DNA of 64,000 nucleotides from Mesorhizobium sp. M7A.F.Ca.US.008.03.1.1. Its GTDB lineage: Bacteria > Pseudomonadota > Alphaproteobacteria > Rhizobiales > Rhizobiaceae. The notes below the pieces were generated by a model. The model did no database searches. It was not told the origin of the DNA and worked only from the letters and a program-made list of their open reading frames with translations. The first letter of the stretch is position 1; each line of letters begins with the position of its first letter. Both the position numbers and the translations under genes were made by a program. This document shows positions 17,873-28,872 of this stretch, in pieces. The DNA lies in contig NZ_RZRU01000009.1 of assembly GCF_003997495.1 (NCBI RefSeq), positions 1 to 64,000 on the forward strand. Reading direction: 5' to 3'.

Positions 17873-18568
17873 ATGCTCGAAGTTTCGAATGCCACACTAC
17901 ACTACGGCGCCGCCCAGGCGCTGCGCGGCGTGTCGCTGAAAGCGGGCGCCGGCAAGATCACTTGCGTGCTCGGCCGCAACGGCGTCGGCAAGACCAGTTT
18001 GATGAGATCGATCGTCGGCCATCACCGGCTGACGAGCGGAAGCGTTGCCTTCGAGGGGAAGGCGCTCGACCGGAGCGCGGCGTATGACCGCGCCCGGTCG
18101 GGCATCGCATTCGTGCCGCAGGGCAGGGAGGTCTTTCCGCTGCTCACCGTGCGGGAGAACCTGGAATCAGGCTTTGCGCCGCTGAAACGGGCCGACCGCA
18201 ACATTCCGGCGCATGTCTTCGAGCTGTTTCCGGTACTGAAACAGATGCTCGGCCGCCGTGGCGGCGACCTTTCCGGGGGGCAGCAGCAGCAGCTTGCCAT
18301 CGGCAGGGCATTGGTGATGCGGCCGAAGCTGCTGGTGCTCGACGAGCCGACGGAAGGCATCCAGCCGTCGATCATCAAGGATATCGGCCGCGCCATCCGC
18401 TATCTGCGCGACCAGGCCGGCATCGCCGTGCTTTTGGTCGAACAATATCTCGATTTCTGCCGCGAGCTCGCCGACGAGGTCAACATCATGGACCGGGGTC
18501 TGATCGTCCATACCGGCCCGGCGGAAGATTTGGACCGTGCTGATGTCAGGAAGTTCCTGACGGTCTAG
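17873..18568 (+). CDS. urtE: Urea ABC transporter ATP-binding protein UrtE
   Basis: A 231-residue LivF-type ATPase: Walker A GRNGVGKTSLMRSIVG, Q-loop region FVPQGREVFPLLTVRENLE, signature DLSGGQQQQLAIGRALVMRP, Walker B LLVLDEPTEGIQPSII and switch histidine region VLLVEQYLDFCREL. The last is VEQY rather than VEHD, as is normal in LivF/UrtE proteins. The 71-base gap after urtD contains only a 21-codon frame that I do not regard as a gene. It is the last gene of the urea operon; no urease genes lie in the window. Confidence 0.95.
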   Translation: MLEVSNATLHYGAAQALRGVSLKAGAGKITCVLGRNGVGKTSLMRSIVGHHRLTSGSVAFEGKALDRSAAYDRARSGIAFVPQGREVFPLLTVRENLESGFAPLKRADRNIPAHVFELFPVLKQMLGRRGGDLSGGQQQQLAIGRALVMRPKLLVLDEPTEGIQPSIIKDIGRAIRYLRDQAGIAVLLVEQYLDFCRELADEVNIMDRGLIVHTGPAEDLDRADVRKFLTV

Positions 18569-18838
18569 AATCGTCGTTGGACTTCAGTTGACGGTCCGAA
18601 ATCCTTGGCAAGTCTAATATTTTTCCGATCCAGCCCTCTGCGTCACTGGCGCACCATGGGCTGCGTGCTAGTCTTTCCCATGGCTTTTGTGAGTCGGCCG
18701 CTTCCGTATCAGTCTGGTTATCGCAGATCGAGGGCGCGGCTAGCACCGGGCAAGTTTCACGCAAGCAAAGCTTCCTAGCTTCCCTCCTGCGATCTCTGTC
18801 GTTCAAACGCGTTTGGGCACACAGGCTAAGGGACAGCC

Positions 18839-19015
18839 ATGGAACGTTACGTCGAGGACTACCAGAAGCGGCGACTTACCGAACGTGTCGATATCATCGC
18901 CGCCATCAACATCTTGAGGTCACAGGGCTGCGAATACGACGACCTGATCGAGGAAATCACGAAGGTTTTCTACGTCGATCTCGATGCCTTCAATGAAATC
19001 GTCATGGCGGCGTAG
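18839..19015 (+). CDS. Small hypothetical protein (58 aa)
   Basis: ATG at 18839 follows AAGGGA by six bases. The product, beginning MERYVEDYQKRRLTERVDII and ending in FNEIVMAA, is highly charged with a predicted helix-turn-helix-like arrangement (AAINILRSQGCEYDDLIEEI). There is no signal peptide or membrane segment. Ribosome-binding site, codon use and the coherent amphipathic pattern make it a credible gene. I know of no function. It lies 270 bases after urtE and could have its own promoter. Confidence 0.65.
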   Translation: MERYVEDYQKRRLTERVDIIAAINILRSQGCEYDDLIEEITKVFYVDLDAFNEIVMAA

Positions 19016-19124
19016 ACGCTGCTTCGATCGCAATCAGTTCGTGCGACAGACGCGGCGAACAGATGGTCGCTCTGCGGCGGCTCAACCATCCGCCCAGAGC
19101 TCCAACATACCGTGATGCCTCCAT

Positions 19125-19334
19125 CTAGTTGTCCTGCCGGCGCATCTCAATTTGGTAGGTCAGCCAGCGACAGAACATTCCGATGATGGATAGTGCCGCG
19201 CCGCCAATCAAACAGGCGATGAGAACAGGGCTTTTTGAGGCACTCGACCAGCTCACGATGGCGAGCAGGGCTACACTTCCGGTCGAGATCGAATAACCGA
19301 TCCCCTTCAGAAGGTGCAGAGAAGCGTTTGTCAT
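19125..19334 (-). CDS. Small two-span membrane protein (69 aa)
   Basis: The ATG at 19334 follows GGGAGA by nine bases and opens MTNASLHLLKGIGYSIS. Two hydrophobic segments (about residues 14-30, STGSVALLAIVSW, and 36-56, VLIACLIGGAALSIIGMFCR) are joined by a short polar loop. The tail ends QIEMRRQDN. No family is recognised. It is probably an inner-membrane protein with both ends on the cytoplasmic side. Confidence 0.55.
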   Translation of the reverse strand: MTNASLHLLKGIGYSISTGSVALLAIVSWSSASKSPVLIACLIGGAALSIIGMFCRWLTYQIEMRRQDN

Positions 19335-19458
19335 GCACGGGTTCTCCCGAAAGGTTTTATCCTTCGGAACATTCTCCACGTTGTGAAGTTCCATCGCGGC
19401 CACCGGGCCGTGCGAATTGCGCCGGATGATTGGCAATAAGATATCAAGGCTGACCAGT

Positions 19459-20609
19459 CTAACCCGCGCGCCGGAATGCCGAGGCGGTGACACGGTTGCG
19501 GCCTCCGCGCTTGGCGTCATAGAGCGCCTTGTCGGCGGCGTTGAGCACCTTGTCGAAGCCGAGGCCTTCCTTGGTGCCGAAAGCAAATCCGGCACTGACC
19601 GTGCATATCAGCGAGCCTGTCTCGGTTTCGATGCGGTGCGCGGCGAAAGCGGCCCGTATGGCCTCGGCGGTGGCCTCCACCGTTTCGGGCAAGGTCCGCT
19701 TCAGCACCAGCGCGAACTCCTCGCCGCCCATGCGCGCGGCGACGTCGGCCGGGCGGAGATTGCCGGCGAGTTCCCGCCCGAACACCTTCAGCACCTCATC
19801 GCCGGGGCGTGGCCGAATTCGTCGTTGATGGCCTTGAAGTTGTCGAGATCGAAGACGACCACCGCCGTGAAGGCGCCGACCGGCGCATCGCCGTGCAGGT
19901 CGAACAGGGCGCGGCGGTTGAGCAGGCCGGTCAGCGGGTCGGTCAGGGCATTGTGGCGGTGATGCCGGGCCAGACGTCCCTGGTTCAGGGCCAGGGAAAG
20001 CGCCCCGATCCCGGTCATGCTGGCGATGACGATGATGAGGCTCAGTTCCTCGGCCCAGTTGCTTGGCGCATGTCCAAGGACCAGCATTCCATCCGAGGCT
20101 AGAACCATGGCGCAGAGAGCGAAGGATGCGGCCGTGGCAGAATAGAGCGCGGTGATGCCGATCGTCAGGGCAGGGGCTTCGTCGCGGCCTTTCCAGTATT
20201 CGACCGCCGTTGCGAACAGAAGCAAGGCGGCGAAGGCATTTTCGAATAGGAAGCCCAGCCCGTCATAGCCTAGAGCCATGGGAGGCAACGTCACGGCCAG
20301 CGAAATGGCGCTGCCAAGCACCGTTCGCGGCACTGGCGAGCCGCCGGTTCTGAACTGGTAGGCCGCGCCCAGCATTGTCGAGAAACCGAGCAGGAGGAAA
20401 GCCAGCGTGGCGATGCCCAGCAGGCGCCCGGGCATATCGATATAGGCGTCATAGACAAAAATATCGCCGACCACGAACACCAGGCTGATCGCCCATGTCA
20501 GCAGGAATTTCTCCGAGCGAGCGGTCAGCCACATGCCAAACAATGTCAGGCTCAGGCAGGCAGCGGAAAAACCGACAGCCAGCAGAAGTGAAGTGTAGTC
20601 GAGCGACAT
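19459..20609 (-). pseudogene. GGDEF diguanylate cyclase gene interrupted by a frameshift
   Basis: The first part (20609 down to about 19804) encodes an N-terminal membrane domain of about six segments. It then reads into a GGDEF domain through LTDPLTGLLNRRALFDLHGD and VVFDLDNFKAINDEFGHA. The frame then runs APAMRC-stop. The next frame resumes at once with LKVFGRELAGNLRPADVAAR and the active-site motif RMGGEEFALVL, ending KALYDAKRGGRNRV. Restoring one C in the C-run opposite 19804-19807 gives GHA-PGDEVLKVFG and one continuous protein of about 383 residues. So the gene is either freshly inactivated or affected by a homopolymer sequencing error. The intact form would make c-di-GMP. Confidence 0.85.
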
Positions 20610-20724
20610 GCCCCTCGTCCTTGCCCGCGGAGGTCCAGATCTGCGACTGGTTTAGCTGGATTCATGCAGCAAGGAAGTATCGATATGGTTACGACGGTGG
20701 CGAAGATGCCATGATTCCGCTGCG

Positions 20725-21546
20725 TCAGTGCACCGGCAGATCCTGGTCCACTCGCTTCATCAGTGCCATGGCGCCGAACGGCGCGCGCACCTTGCCCTCG
20801 GTGATGAAGTAGACGAACACGTCGCGCGGCTTTACCGGCGCATCGGTGGCGGGGTCGGCGCGCCGCAGGTCGGCCGGCTGCTTGCCTTGCGCCCAGGTCT
20901 TTACCCGCGCGGCCCATTCGTCGAGGCCTTTCTGCGTGTAACAGTCGGGATTGTCATCGCTGCCGGTCTGCAGCCGAGCGTAGACGAAATCGGCGGTGAT
21001 GTCGGCGATATCGGGATATTTGGCATGGTCGGCGTAAACGATCGCGGCCTTGTATTTTCGGGCAAGTGCCGCGAATTCCGGCACGATAAAACTGTCGTTG
21101 CGGACTTCGAGCGCATGGCGCAGCGCAACGCCGTCCTGCCTTTCCGGCAGCAGTTTCAGGAAGGCTTCGAAATCGTCCGGATCGAATTTCTTGGTCGGCG
21201 CGAACTGCCACAGGATCGGCCCGAGCTTTTCGCCGAGCGCCGCCACGCCGGAGCCGAGGAAGCGCGTCATCGATTCGCCGGCCTCGCCCAGCACGCGCCG
21301 GTTGGTGACGAAGCGGTTGCCCTTGAGCGCATAGACAAAGCCGTCCGGCGCCTCGCTGGCCCATTTGACGAAGGTCGGCTCCTTGAAGCTCGAATAGTAA
21401 GTGCCGTTGACCTCGATGCTCGGCACCTGGCGAGTGGCGTAGTTCAGTTGCTTGGCCTTGGAAAGCTTGTCGGGATAGAAGGACGTATCCCAGGGCTCGA
21501 ACGTCCAGCCGCCCATGCCGGCGCGGATTGTTCCCGATGTGCTCAT
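20725..21546 (-). CDS. DUF72 domain-containing protein
   Basis: A 273-residue protein. Start ATG 21546 is preferred to 21552 because GGAGG lies six bases before it. It contains IRAGMGGWTFEPWDTSFYP and QVPSIEVNGTYYSSFKEPTF. It also has GFVYALKGNRFVTNRR and LGPILWQFAPTKKFDPDDFE. These are the conserved blocks of the DUF72 (YecE) TIM-barrel family, which has no assigned reaction. The gene is followed 26 bases upstream in coordinate terms by a GNAT gene on the same strand. Confidence 0.88.
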   Translation of the reverse strand: MSTSGTIRAGMGGWTFEPWDTSFYPDKLSKAKQLNYATRQVPSIEVNGTYYSSFKEPTFVKWASEAPDGFVYALKGNRFVTNRRVLGEAGESMTRFLGSGVAALGEKLGPILWQFAPTKKFDPDDFEAFLKLLPERQDGVALRHALEVRNDSFIVPEFAALARKYKAAIVYADHAKYPDIADITADFVYARLQTGSDDNPDCYTQKGLDEWAARVKTWAQGKQPADLRRADPATDAPVKPRDVFVYFITEGKVRAPFGAMALMKRVDQDLPVH

Positions 21547-21572
21547 TGTCATCCTCCAAGTGCTGAAAAAGA

Positions 21573-22043
21573 TCAGGCCACGGTGATCTCATCGACGGTT
21601 TTGGCCATGTCGACGAGCACCCATCCTGCCCGGTAGGGATTGGGCCTGCGACCCGTTTCATGGAAACCGTAGGACAGATAGAGCGCGATGTTCCGCTCCA
21701 TCCTGGCGTTGGTGTAAAGCTGCACCTCGGACAAACCCCACAGGCGCGTCTGCTCGTCCGCATGTTTGAGGAGTGCGATGCCGAAGCCTTTGCCCTGAAA
21801 GTCGGGGGAGACCGCGATGGAGAAGATCATCGCGTGATCGTCGTGCCGTTCCAGTGTGAGCACTCCGGCAATTTCGCTGCCGCTCTCCAACACCCACACC
21901 TCGCCGCCCTCAATGCGCGGCGCATAGTCCTCGGTGACCGGGATCGGCGGTGCGCCTAACTGTGCGGTGTAAGGCGCATAGGCCGCTTGCGTCAGCGAGA
22001 CGACAGTTTGGAGATTACCGGCAAGCGCTTTTCTGATTGTCAT
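21573..22043 (-). CDS. GNAT family N-acetyltransferase
   Basis: A 156-residue single GNAT domain. Motif A reads FSIAVSPDFQGKGFGIALL with the Q/RxxGxG/A acetyl-CoA loop as QGKGFG. Motif B follows as VQLYTNARMERNIALYLSYGF with the Y/F-xxxGF end. IEGGEVWVLESGSEIAGVLTL forms the N-terminal strands. The substrate is unknown; this subgroup acetylates small molecules or protein termini. It lies between uvrA and the DUF72 gene on the same strand. Confidence 0.85.
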   Translation of the reverse strand: MTIRKALAGNLQTVVSLTQAAYAPYTAQLGAPPIPVTEDYAPRIEGGEVWVLESGSEIAGVLTLERHDDHAMIFSIAVSPDFQGKGFGIALLKHADEQTRLWGLSEVQLYTNARMERNIALYLSYGFHETGRRPNPYRAGWVLVDMAKTVDEITVA

Positions 22044-22075
22044 TCAAAAGCTCCAGGCACCAACCGGTCCGATCA

Positions 22076-24997
<2,922 letters not shown>

Positions 24998-25148
24998 AGC
25001 CGGTCGCCGCCTCAGAATCTGGAATTTCCTGGAATGGCGGGTTTTCCCGGCCATCCCTTATGTAGGTAGTTTTGCCGCCACGTCGAGAGACGCCACAATT
25101 CCCGACAAAAGCGTTTAAGCGTCTTTCACGTGGCCGGGCAAGCGGAAA

Positions 25149-25163
25149 GAACAAAGGCTGAAC
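25149..25163 (-). promoter_or_regulatory. SOS (LexA) box of uvrA
   Basis: On the minus strand the sequence reads GTTCAGCCTTTGTTC, a perfect GTTC-N7-GTTC direct repeat, the LexA site of alphaproteobacteria. A TTGTCA hexamer at 25178-25173 stands 17 bases upstream of a TGTTCT hexamer, so the box overlaps a plausible -10 region. It lies 152 bases before the uvrA start. Confidence 0.85.
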
Positions 25164-25617
25164 ACGCTCCTGACAAAGCTATGCAGAAACTGACTTGTAC
25201 GTAACCTCCCCGCGATCACGTTTTTCGGTAACCGGCTATTGATGGTTGACGCGACGGACTCACGGGCGCAGTCTCCAGCAGTCAACGAAGCCGGCCGTCT
25301 TTCGATGGCCTCGCCGCCCAGAGGCGGCCTGCGAGACGCCGCAGGCATTCGCGATGTGTGCTTCGAGTTGACAACAATCGCAACGGACAGAGGAGCGGAG
25401 CTATGACGCCACCGGATCGTCCCCTAGGGTTCCAGTTGTCACTGGAGCCGAGGCAGGCATAAGTGCCAGGGTTCAGCGTTTTCGCCAGCCGGCAAACCGT
25501 GACCTGCCATCTTCCGTAAAAATCAGAGACTGCTAGTCGGATCGTCGGCTGAATGCCGCGGTGCATCCGAAATCAAACGCCGGCAGTACACTCCCGGCAA
25601 AATTGGATTTGAGATCC

Positions 25618-25662
25618 AAAAAGGCCCCGTCCGTTTGCCCCAAGGCACGGCGGGGCCGTTTT
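25618..25662. terminator. Bidirectional rho-independent terminator
   Basis: AAAAA precedes GGCCCCG-T-CCGT (25623-25634), which pairs with ACGG-CGGGGCC (25647-25657) through one bulge; GTTTT follows. Reading leftward the stem is followed by a T-run as well. It can therefore end the gene at 25719-26012 and any rightward transcript from the intergenic region. Confidence 0.75.
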
Positions 25663-25718
25663 CATGTGCGGATTGTTGTTGACGATAGGCGCAACGCAGC
25701 AAGCGCCGGCACGCACTG

Positions 25719-26012
25719 TCAGTGGCGCGGCGGCCCGATCGAGCCGGCGCCGACATCGACGGTGATGCTGCCGGAAATCCTGACATCCGTATCGCCGATC
25801 TTGAATGTGCCGTTCTCGCCGGCTGGCAGCGCATCATCCGGCTCGGGAGCCGGCTTGGCGATGCGGTAGTCGCCGGTCACGCCGGGCAGGGCGCCTTTCT
25901 GCGCCGGCGAACTGTCCTCGGCGAGCGCCACGCCGCTCACGAGGCCGGCAAAAGCGAGCGCAGCAACGGCGATGACGCGGTGCAATGATCTGGACGAATG
26001 AGTGTCGGTCAT
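25719..26012 (-). CDS. Secreted hypothetical protein (97 aa)
   Basis: I start at MTDTHSSRSLHRVIAVAAL because it places a signal peptide (HRVIAVAALAFAGLVSGVALA) at the N-terminus; the upstream part of the same frame overlaps clpP and looks random. The mature part of about 65 residues contains GDYRIAKPAPEPDDALPAGE and GTFKIGDTDVRISGSITVDV, then a short GxGS tail. It is small, periplasmic by prediction and of unknown function. The terminator at 25618-25662 lies just downstream. Confidence 0.7.
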   Translation of the reverse strand: MTDTHSSRSLHRVIAVAALAFAGLVSGVALAEDSSPAQKGALPGVTGDYRIAKPAPEPDDALPAGENGTFKIGDTDVRISGSITVDVGAGSIGPPRH

Positions 26013-26100
26013 CCCAGGACTATAGTGGCGCGCCCCCGATGGAACCAGACCGGCATCGTCAAATCTTCGACAGCCGGCCGGACTCCGATCCGGCTCTGGC

Positions 26101-26706
26101 TTACGCGGCCTTTTTTCGCGTATCGAAAACATGGTCGACGATGCCCCATGCCTGGGCCTCGCGGGCGGTCATGAAGTGGTCGCGGTCCAACGTTCGCTCG
26201 ACCTCTTCATAGCTGCGGCCGCAATGCTGCGCGTAGAGTTCGGCCATGTGCTGTTTCGTCCTGCCGATGCGCTCGGCATGTCGCTGGATGTCGGAGGCCT
26301 GGCCCTGGAACCCGCCCAGCGGCTGATGCAGCAGGATGGTGGCGTTCGGCAGGGAAATCCGGCGACCCGGTGTGCCTGCCATCAGCAGGAACGAGCCCAT
26401 CGATGCGGCAAAGCCCATGCATACGGTCGACACCGGGCAGCTGATATATTGCATCGTGTCGTAGATGGCGAAGCCGCTGGTGACCACGCCGCCCGGCGAG
26501 TTGATGTAGAGCGAGATCTCCTTGTCGGGATTGTCCGATTCCAGCGACAGCAGCTGCGCGCAGACCAGCGCCGAGATGTCGTCGTTGATCTCCCCGTTGA
26601 TGAAGACGATGCGCTCGCGCAGCAGCCGCGAAAAGATGTCGAAGGCGCGTTCGCCGCGGCTCGATTGCTCGATGACCATCGGCACCAGACTGGCAACACC
26701 GCTCAT
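26101..26706 (-). CDS. clpP: ClpP family serine protease (stand-alone paralogue)
   Basis: A 201-residue ClpP. The catalytic triad can be placed by a constant offset of five from E. coli numbering: Ser102 in [11 protein letters not shown], His127 in [13 protein letters not shown], and Asp176 in LDRDHF. The hydrophobic-contact and handle segments ([20 protein letters not shown]) are conserved. ClpP forms the tetradecameric chamber fed by ClpX or ClpA. No clpX, tig or lon is adjacent, so this is probably an additional clpP copy and not the one of the tig-clpP-clpX cluster. It is followed on the same strand by the secreted protein at 25719. Confidence 0.92.
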   Translation of the reverse strand: MSGVASLVPMVIEQSSRGERAFDIFSRLLRERIVFINGEINDDISALVCAQLLSLESDNPDKEISLYINSPGGVVTSGFAIYDTMQYISCPVSTVCMGFAASMGSFLLMAGTPGRRISLPNATILLHQPLGGFQGQASDIQRHAERIGRTKQHMAELYAQHCGRSYEEVERTLDRDHFMTAREAQAWGIVDHVFDTRKKAA

Positions 26707-26727
26707 TTCTCTTCTCCGATTTTCGTA

Positions 26728-27216
26728 TTATGCCGCGCGCAGCAGGCGCGGTGCGTTCGCGGCGATGGGCTTTCCAATTGCGCGCAAACCGAGCGAAAGC
26801 CGGCAGCCGGCGCCTGCCATGGCGATGGCAGGCATGGCCTTGCGGGCAAAGCCGTCATGGACGACACGCAGATGCGTGCCGCCGGAAACGGTTCGGGCGA
26901 GTGTGAAGGTGACGGTACTGTCGAGCGGATCCTGCCTGGCTGCGTCGCCCGGCTGCTCCCGCCAGGAATAGCGCAGCAGCTTCTCGGGTTCGGCGTCGAG
27001 AATTTCGCATTCGATCGGCGCGCCCGTCCCTGCGAAGGCAAAACGGTTGCCGATTTCGGGTCTCATGTCGTTCGGCATCATCCATGCGGCGAGCAATTCC
27101 GGTACGGTCAGGGCCCGCCAGACCTTTTCCGGCGGTTCAGCAAGGTCGTACTCGAACTCGAGCGCATCCGCGGCGTCGCTTTGGCCTTCGTTGGTCGTTG
27201 ATCCCGCCTTCTTCAT
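26728..27216 (-). CDS. SRPBCC/AHSA1 domain protein
   Basis: A 162-residue protein with an AHSA1-type domain: LEFEYDLAEPPEKVWRALTV begins the helix-grip fold. AWMMPNDMRPEIGNRFAFAG and KLLRYSWREQ follow, then STVTFTLARTVSGGTHLRVV. Such proteins bind hydrophobic ligands. The gene overlaps the upstream ArsR gene by four bases (ATGA). The ArsR plus AHSA1 pair is a recurrent two-gene operon in bacteria, but its physiological role is not established. Confidence 0.85.
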   Translation of the reverse strand: MKKAGSTTNEGQSDAADALEFEYDLAEPPEKVWRALTVPELLAAWMMPNDMRPEIGNRFAFAGTGAPIECEILDAEPEKLLRYSWREQPGDAARQDPLDSTVTFTLARTVSGGTHLRVVHDGFARKAMPAIAMAGAGCRLSLGLRAIGKPIAANAPRLLRAA

Positions 27217-27527
27217 TGATCGATGTCCTTCAAAACCGCCTTCAGCCTTTCAATGCGTTCCGGCCAGAAGGTCCGGTAGCGTTCGATCCAGGAGAGCAAG
27301 GGGACGAGCCCCTGCGGATCGGCGCGGTAATAGGCGTTGCGGCCGGCTCGCCGCTCGACCACCAGCCCGGCGCCACGCAGCACCGCCAGATGCTGCGACA
27401 CCGCAGGCTGCGACACCGTCATACCGGTGCGCAATTCCGACACGCTCATCTCGCCGGCGGCGAGCCGCTCAAAGACGGCGCGGCGCGTCGGGTCGGCCAG
27501 TGCGCGAAAAATCTCTGCTTCGATCAT
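27213..27527 (-). CDS. ArsR-family transcriptional regulator
   Basis: A 104-residue winged-helix repressor: IFRALADPTRRAVFERLAAG, SVSELRTGMTVSQPAVSQHL (recognition helix), VLRGAGLVVERRAGRNAYYR. No metal-binding cysteine cluster (ELCVCDL type) is present, so it is of the non-metal ArsR group that pairs with SRPBCC/AHSA1 proteins. It is divergent from ssb, and a region of about 226 bases separates them. It probably represses its own operon. Confidence 0.88.
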   Translation of the reverse strand: MIEAEIFRALADPTRRAVFERLAAGEMSVSELRTGMTVSQPAVSQHLAVLRGAGLVVERRAGRNAYYRADPQGLVPLLSWIERYRTFWPERIERLKAVLKDIDQ

Positions 27528-27611
27528 GCCGAAAGCATAAGTGCATACTTATTGATTTGGCAAGCGGTCTTTTCAAACCCATATGATTAGCTTCAGCGTT
27601 GCTGCCATTCC

Positions 27612-27652
27612 TTGACAATAAGCAGCGATGCAGATAAGAACAAAAAGGGAAC
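27612..27652 (+). promoter_or_regulatory. ssb promoter with overlapping SOS box
   Basis: TTGACA at 27612-27617 and TAAGAA at 27635-27640 are separated by 17 bases. GAACAAAAAGGGAAC at 27638-27652 is a perfect GAAC-N7-GAAC direct repeat (GTTC-N7-GTTC on the other strand) that overlaps the -10 hexamer. Placement over the promoter is what LexA repression requires. The ssb ATG follows at 27754, leaving a leader of about 105 bases. Confidence 0.85.
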
Positions 27653-27753
27653 AAAAACCTTGTGGGTAAAGGCAGCCATGGCAAGCGGCGATCGCCTGCA
27701 GCCTGTAAGGTGCTGCGACAAAAATTTGTTTCGGATGAGCGCGGAGAAATATC

Positions 27754-28278
27754 ATGGCGGGTAGCGTCAACAAGGTCATTCTGGTCGGCAATCTCGGCGC
27801 GGATCCCGAAATCCGTCGCCTGAATTCGGGCGAGCCGGTCGTCAACATCCGCATCGCCACATCGGAAAGCTGGCGCGACAAGAATTCCGGCGAACGCAAG
27901 GAAAAAACCGAGTGGCACAACGTCGTCATTTTCAATGAGGGCATCGCCAAGGTCGCCGAGCAATATCTGAAGAAGGGTATGAAGGTCTATGTCGAGGGTC
28001 AGTTGCAGACGCGCAAGTGGCAGGACCAGACCGGCGCCGACAAGTACACGACGGAAGTCGTGCTGCAGAAATTCCGCGGCGAGCTGCAGATGCTCGACGC
28101 GCGCGGCCAAGGCGAAGGCGGCCAGGTCGGCGGTTATTCCGGCGGCAGCAGCCGGGGATCCGATTTCGGCCAGTCCAGCCCGAGCGAAGGCTTAAATCGC
28201 GGTGGTGGCGGCAACGCGCCAAGGGGCGGCGGTGGCGGCGGCTCGTCGCGCGAACTGGACGATGAAATCCCGTTCTGA
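27754..28278 (+). CDS. ssb: Single-stranded DNA-binding protein SSB
   Basis: A 174-residue protein: an N-terminal OB-fold of about 110 residues ([68 protein letters not shown]), a glycine-rich flexible linker, and the acidic-hydrophobic tip DDEIPF that binds partner proteins. It is tetrameric and coats single-stranded DNA during replication, repair and recombination. In rhizobia uvrA and ssb are often neighbours; here they are separated by about 2.7 kb carrying clpP and others, yet both have SOS boxes. A strong terminator follows at 28322. Confidence 0.97.
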   Translation: MAGSVNKVILVGNLGADPEIRRLNSGEPVVNIRIATSESWRDKNSGERKEKTEWHNVVIFNEGIAKVAEQYLKKGMKVYVEGQLQTRKWQDQTGADKYTTEVVLQKFRGELQMLDARGQGEGGQVGGYSGGSSRGSDFGQSSPSEGLNRGGGGNAPRGGGGGGSSRELDDEIPF

Positions 28279-28321
28279 TCGCAACAGCAGATGTTATTTT
28301 TGGCTTAAGTCAAACATTGCG

Positions 28322-28354
28322 CCCCGAGAGTCCCTCATGGACTTTCGGGGTTTT
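28322..28354 (+). terminator. Rho-independent terminator of ssb
   Basis: CCCCGAGAGTCC (28322-28333) pairs with GGACTTTCGGGG (28339-28350) over 12 positions with one G-T wobble; loop CTCAT and tail TTTTG follow. It lies 43 bases after the ssb stop. Confidence 0.92.
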
Positions 28355-28413
28355 GCATTGTCGAATTGAACGCTGACTTGGCGATCAACGAAATATGGCG
28401 AAGGACGAGTTCG

Positions 28414-28839
28414 ATGAAAGCACGCGTAAAATGGGTCGAGGAACGGACCTTCATCGGCGAGTCCGGCAGCGGCCACAAGGTCGTGCTCGGAACCGCGCCC
28501 GGACCGGAAGGCAGGACGCCGGGACCGAGCCCGATGGAGCTGGTGCTGATCGGCACCGGCGGCTGTTCGGCCTATGATGTCGTGCATATCCTCGAAAAGG
28601 GCCGCGAGGCGATCGAGGACTGCGTCGTCGAACTCGACTCCGACCGGGCCGAAACCGAGCCAAAGGTGTTCACCCGCATCCATATGCATTTCGTCGTCAA
28701 GGGCAGGGCGCTCTCCAGCGACAAGGTGAAACGCGCGATCGACCTTTCGATCGAAAAATATTGCTCGGCCTCCGCGATGCTTGCCAAGACCGCCACGATT
28801 ACCCACGATTTCGAGGTCATCGACACGACGGCGAAATAG
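28414..28839 (+). CDS. OsmC/Ohr family peroxiredoxin-like protein
   Basis: A 141-residue protein; the ATG at 28414 follows AAGGACGAG. Both redox cysteines of the family are present, in LIGTGGCSAYDVVHILEK and IEKYCSASAMLAKTA. The substrate-pocket segment PGPEGRTPGPSPMELV is typical of the YhfA-like OsmC branch. It is a cytoplasmic thiol-dependent hydroperoxide reductase by family. The exact substrate (organic hydroperoxide or other) is unknown. Confidence 0.88.
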   Translation: MKARVKWVEERTFIGESGSGHKVVLGTAPGPEGRTPGPSPMELVLIGTGGCSAYDVVHILEKGREAIEDCVVELDSDRAETEPKVFTRIHMHFVVKGRALSSDKVKRAIDLSIEKYCSASAMLAKTATITHDFEVIDTTAK

Positions 28840-28872
28840 AACCGGCTTCGGGATTCTCGCCACGTCAGCCTG

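Larger units (their letters stand above)
24998..25718. other. 720-base intergenic region between uvrA and a secreted-protein gene
   Basis: The region holds the uvrA SOS box and a bidirectional terminator, both listed separately. Elsewhere I see only short, weakly supported frames. The best is a 54-codon frame from ATG 25242 to 25406, overlapped by a 19-codon frame at 25403 behind GGAGCGGAG; neither resembles a known protein. No RNA gene is evident. The stretch is long for this genome and may hide an unrecognised small RNA. Confidence 0.4.

Noticed and set aside
18641..18665. TGGCGCACCATGGGCTGC resembling a sigma-54 promoter after urtE
   Set aside because: GG and GC can be set 12 bases apart, but the -12 element lacks the TT before GC and the -24 element is poor.
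25242..25460. Overlapping small frames (54 and 19 codons) in the uvrA upstream gap
   Set aside because: The second has a possible ribosome-binding site, but sequence is low in information and neither is recognisable.
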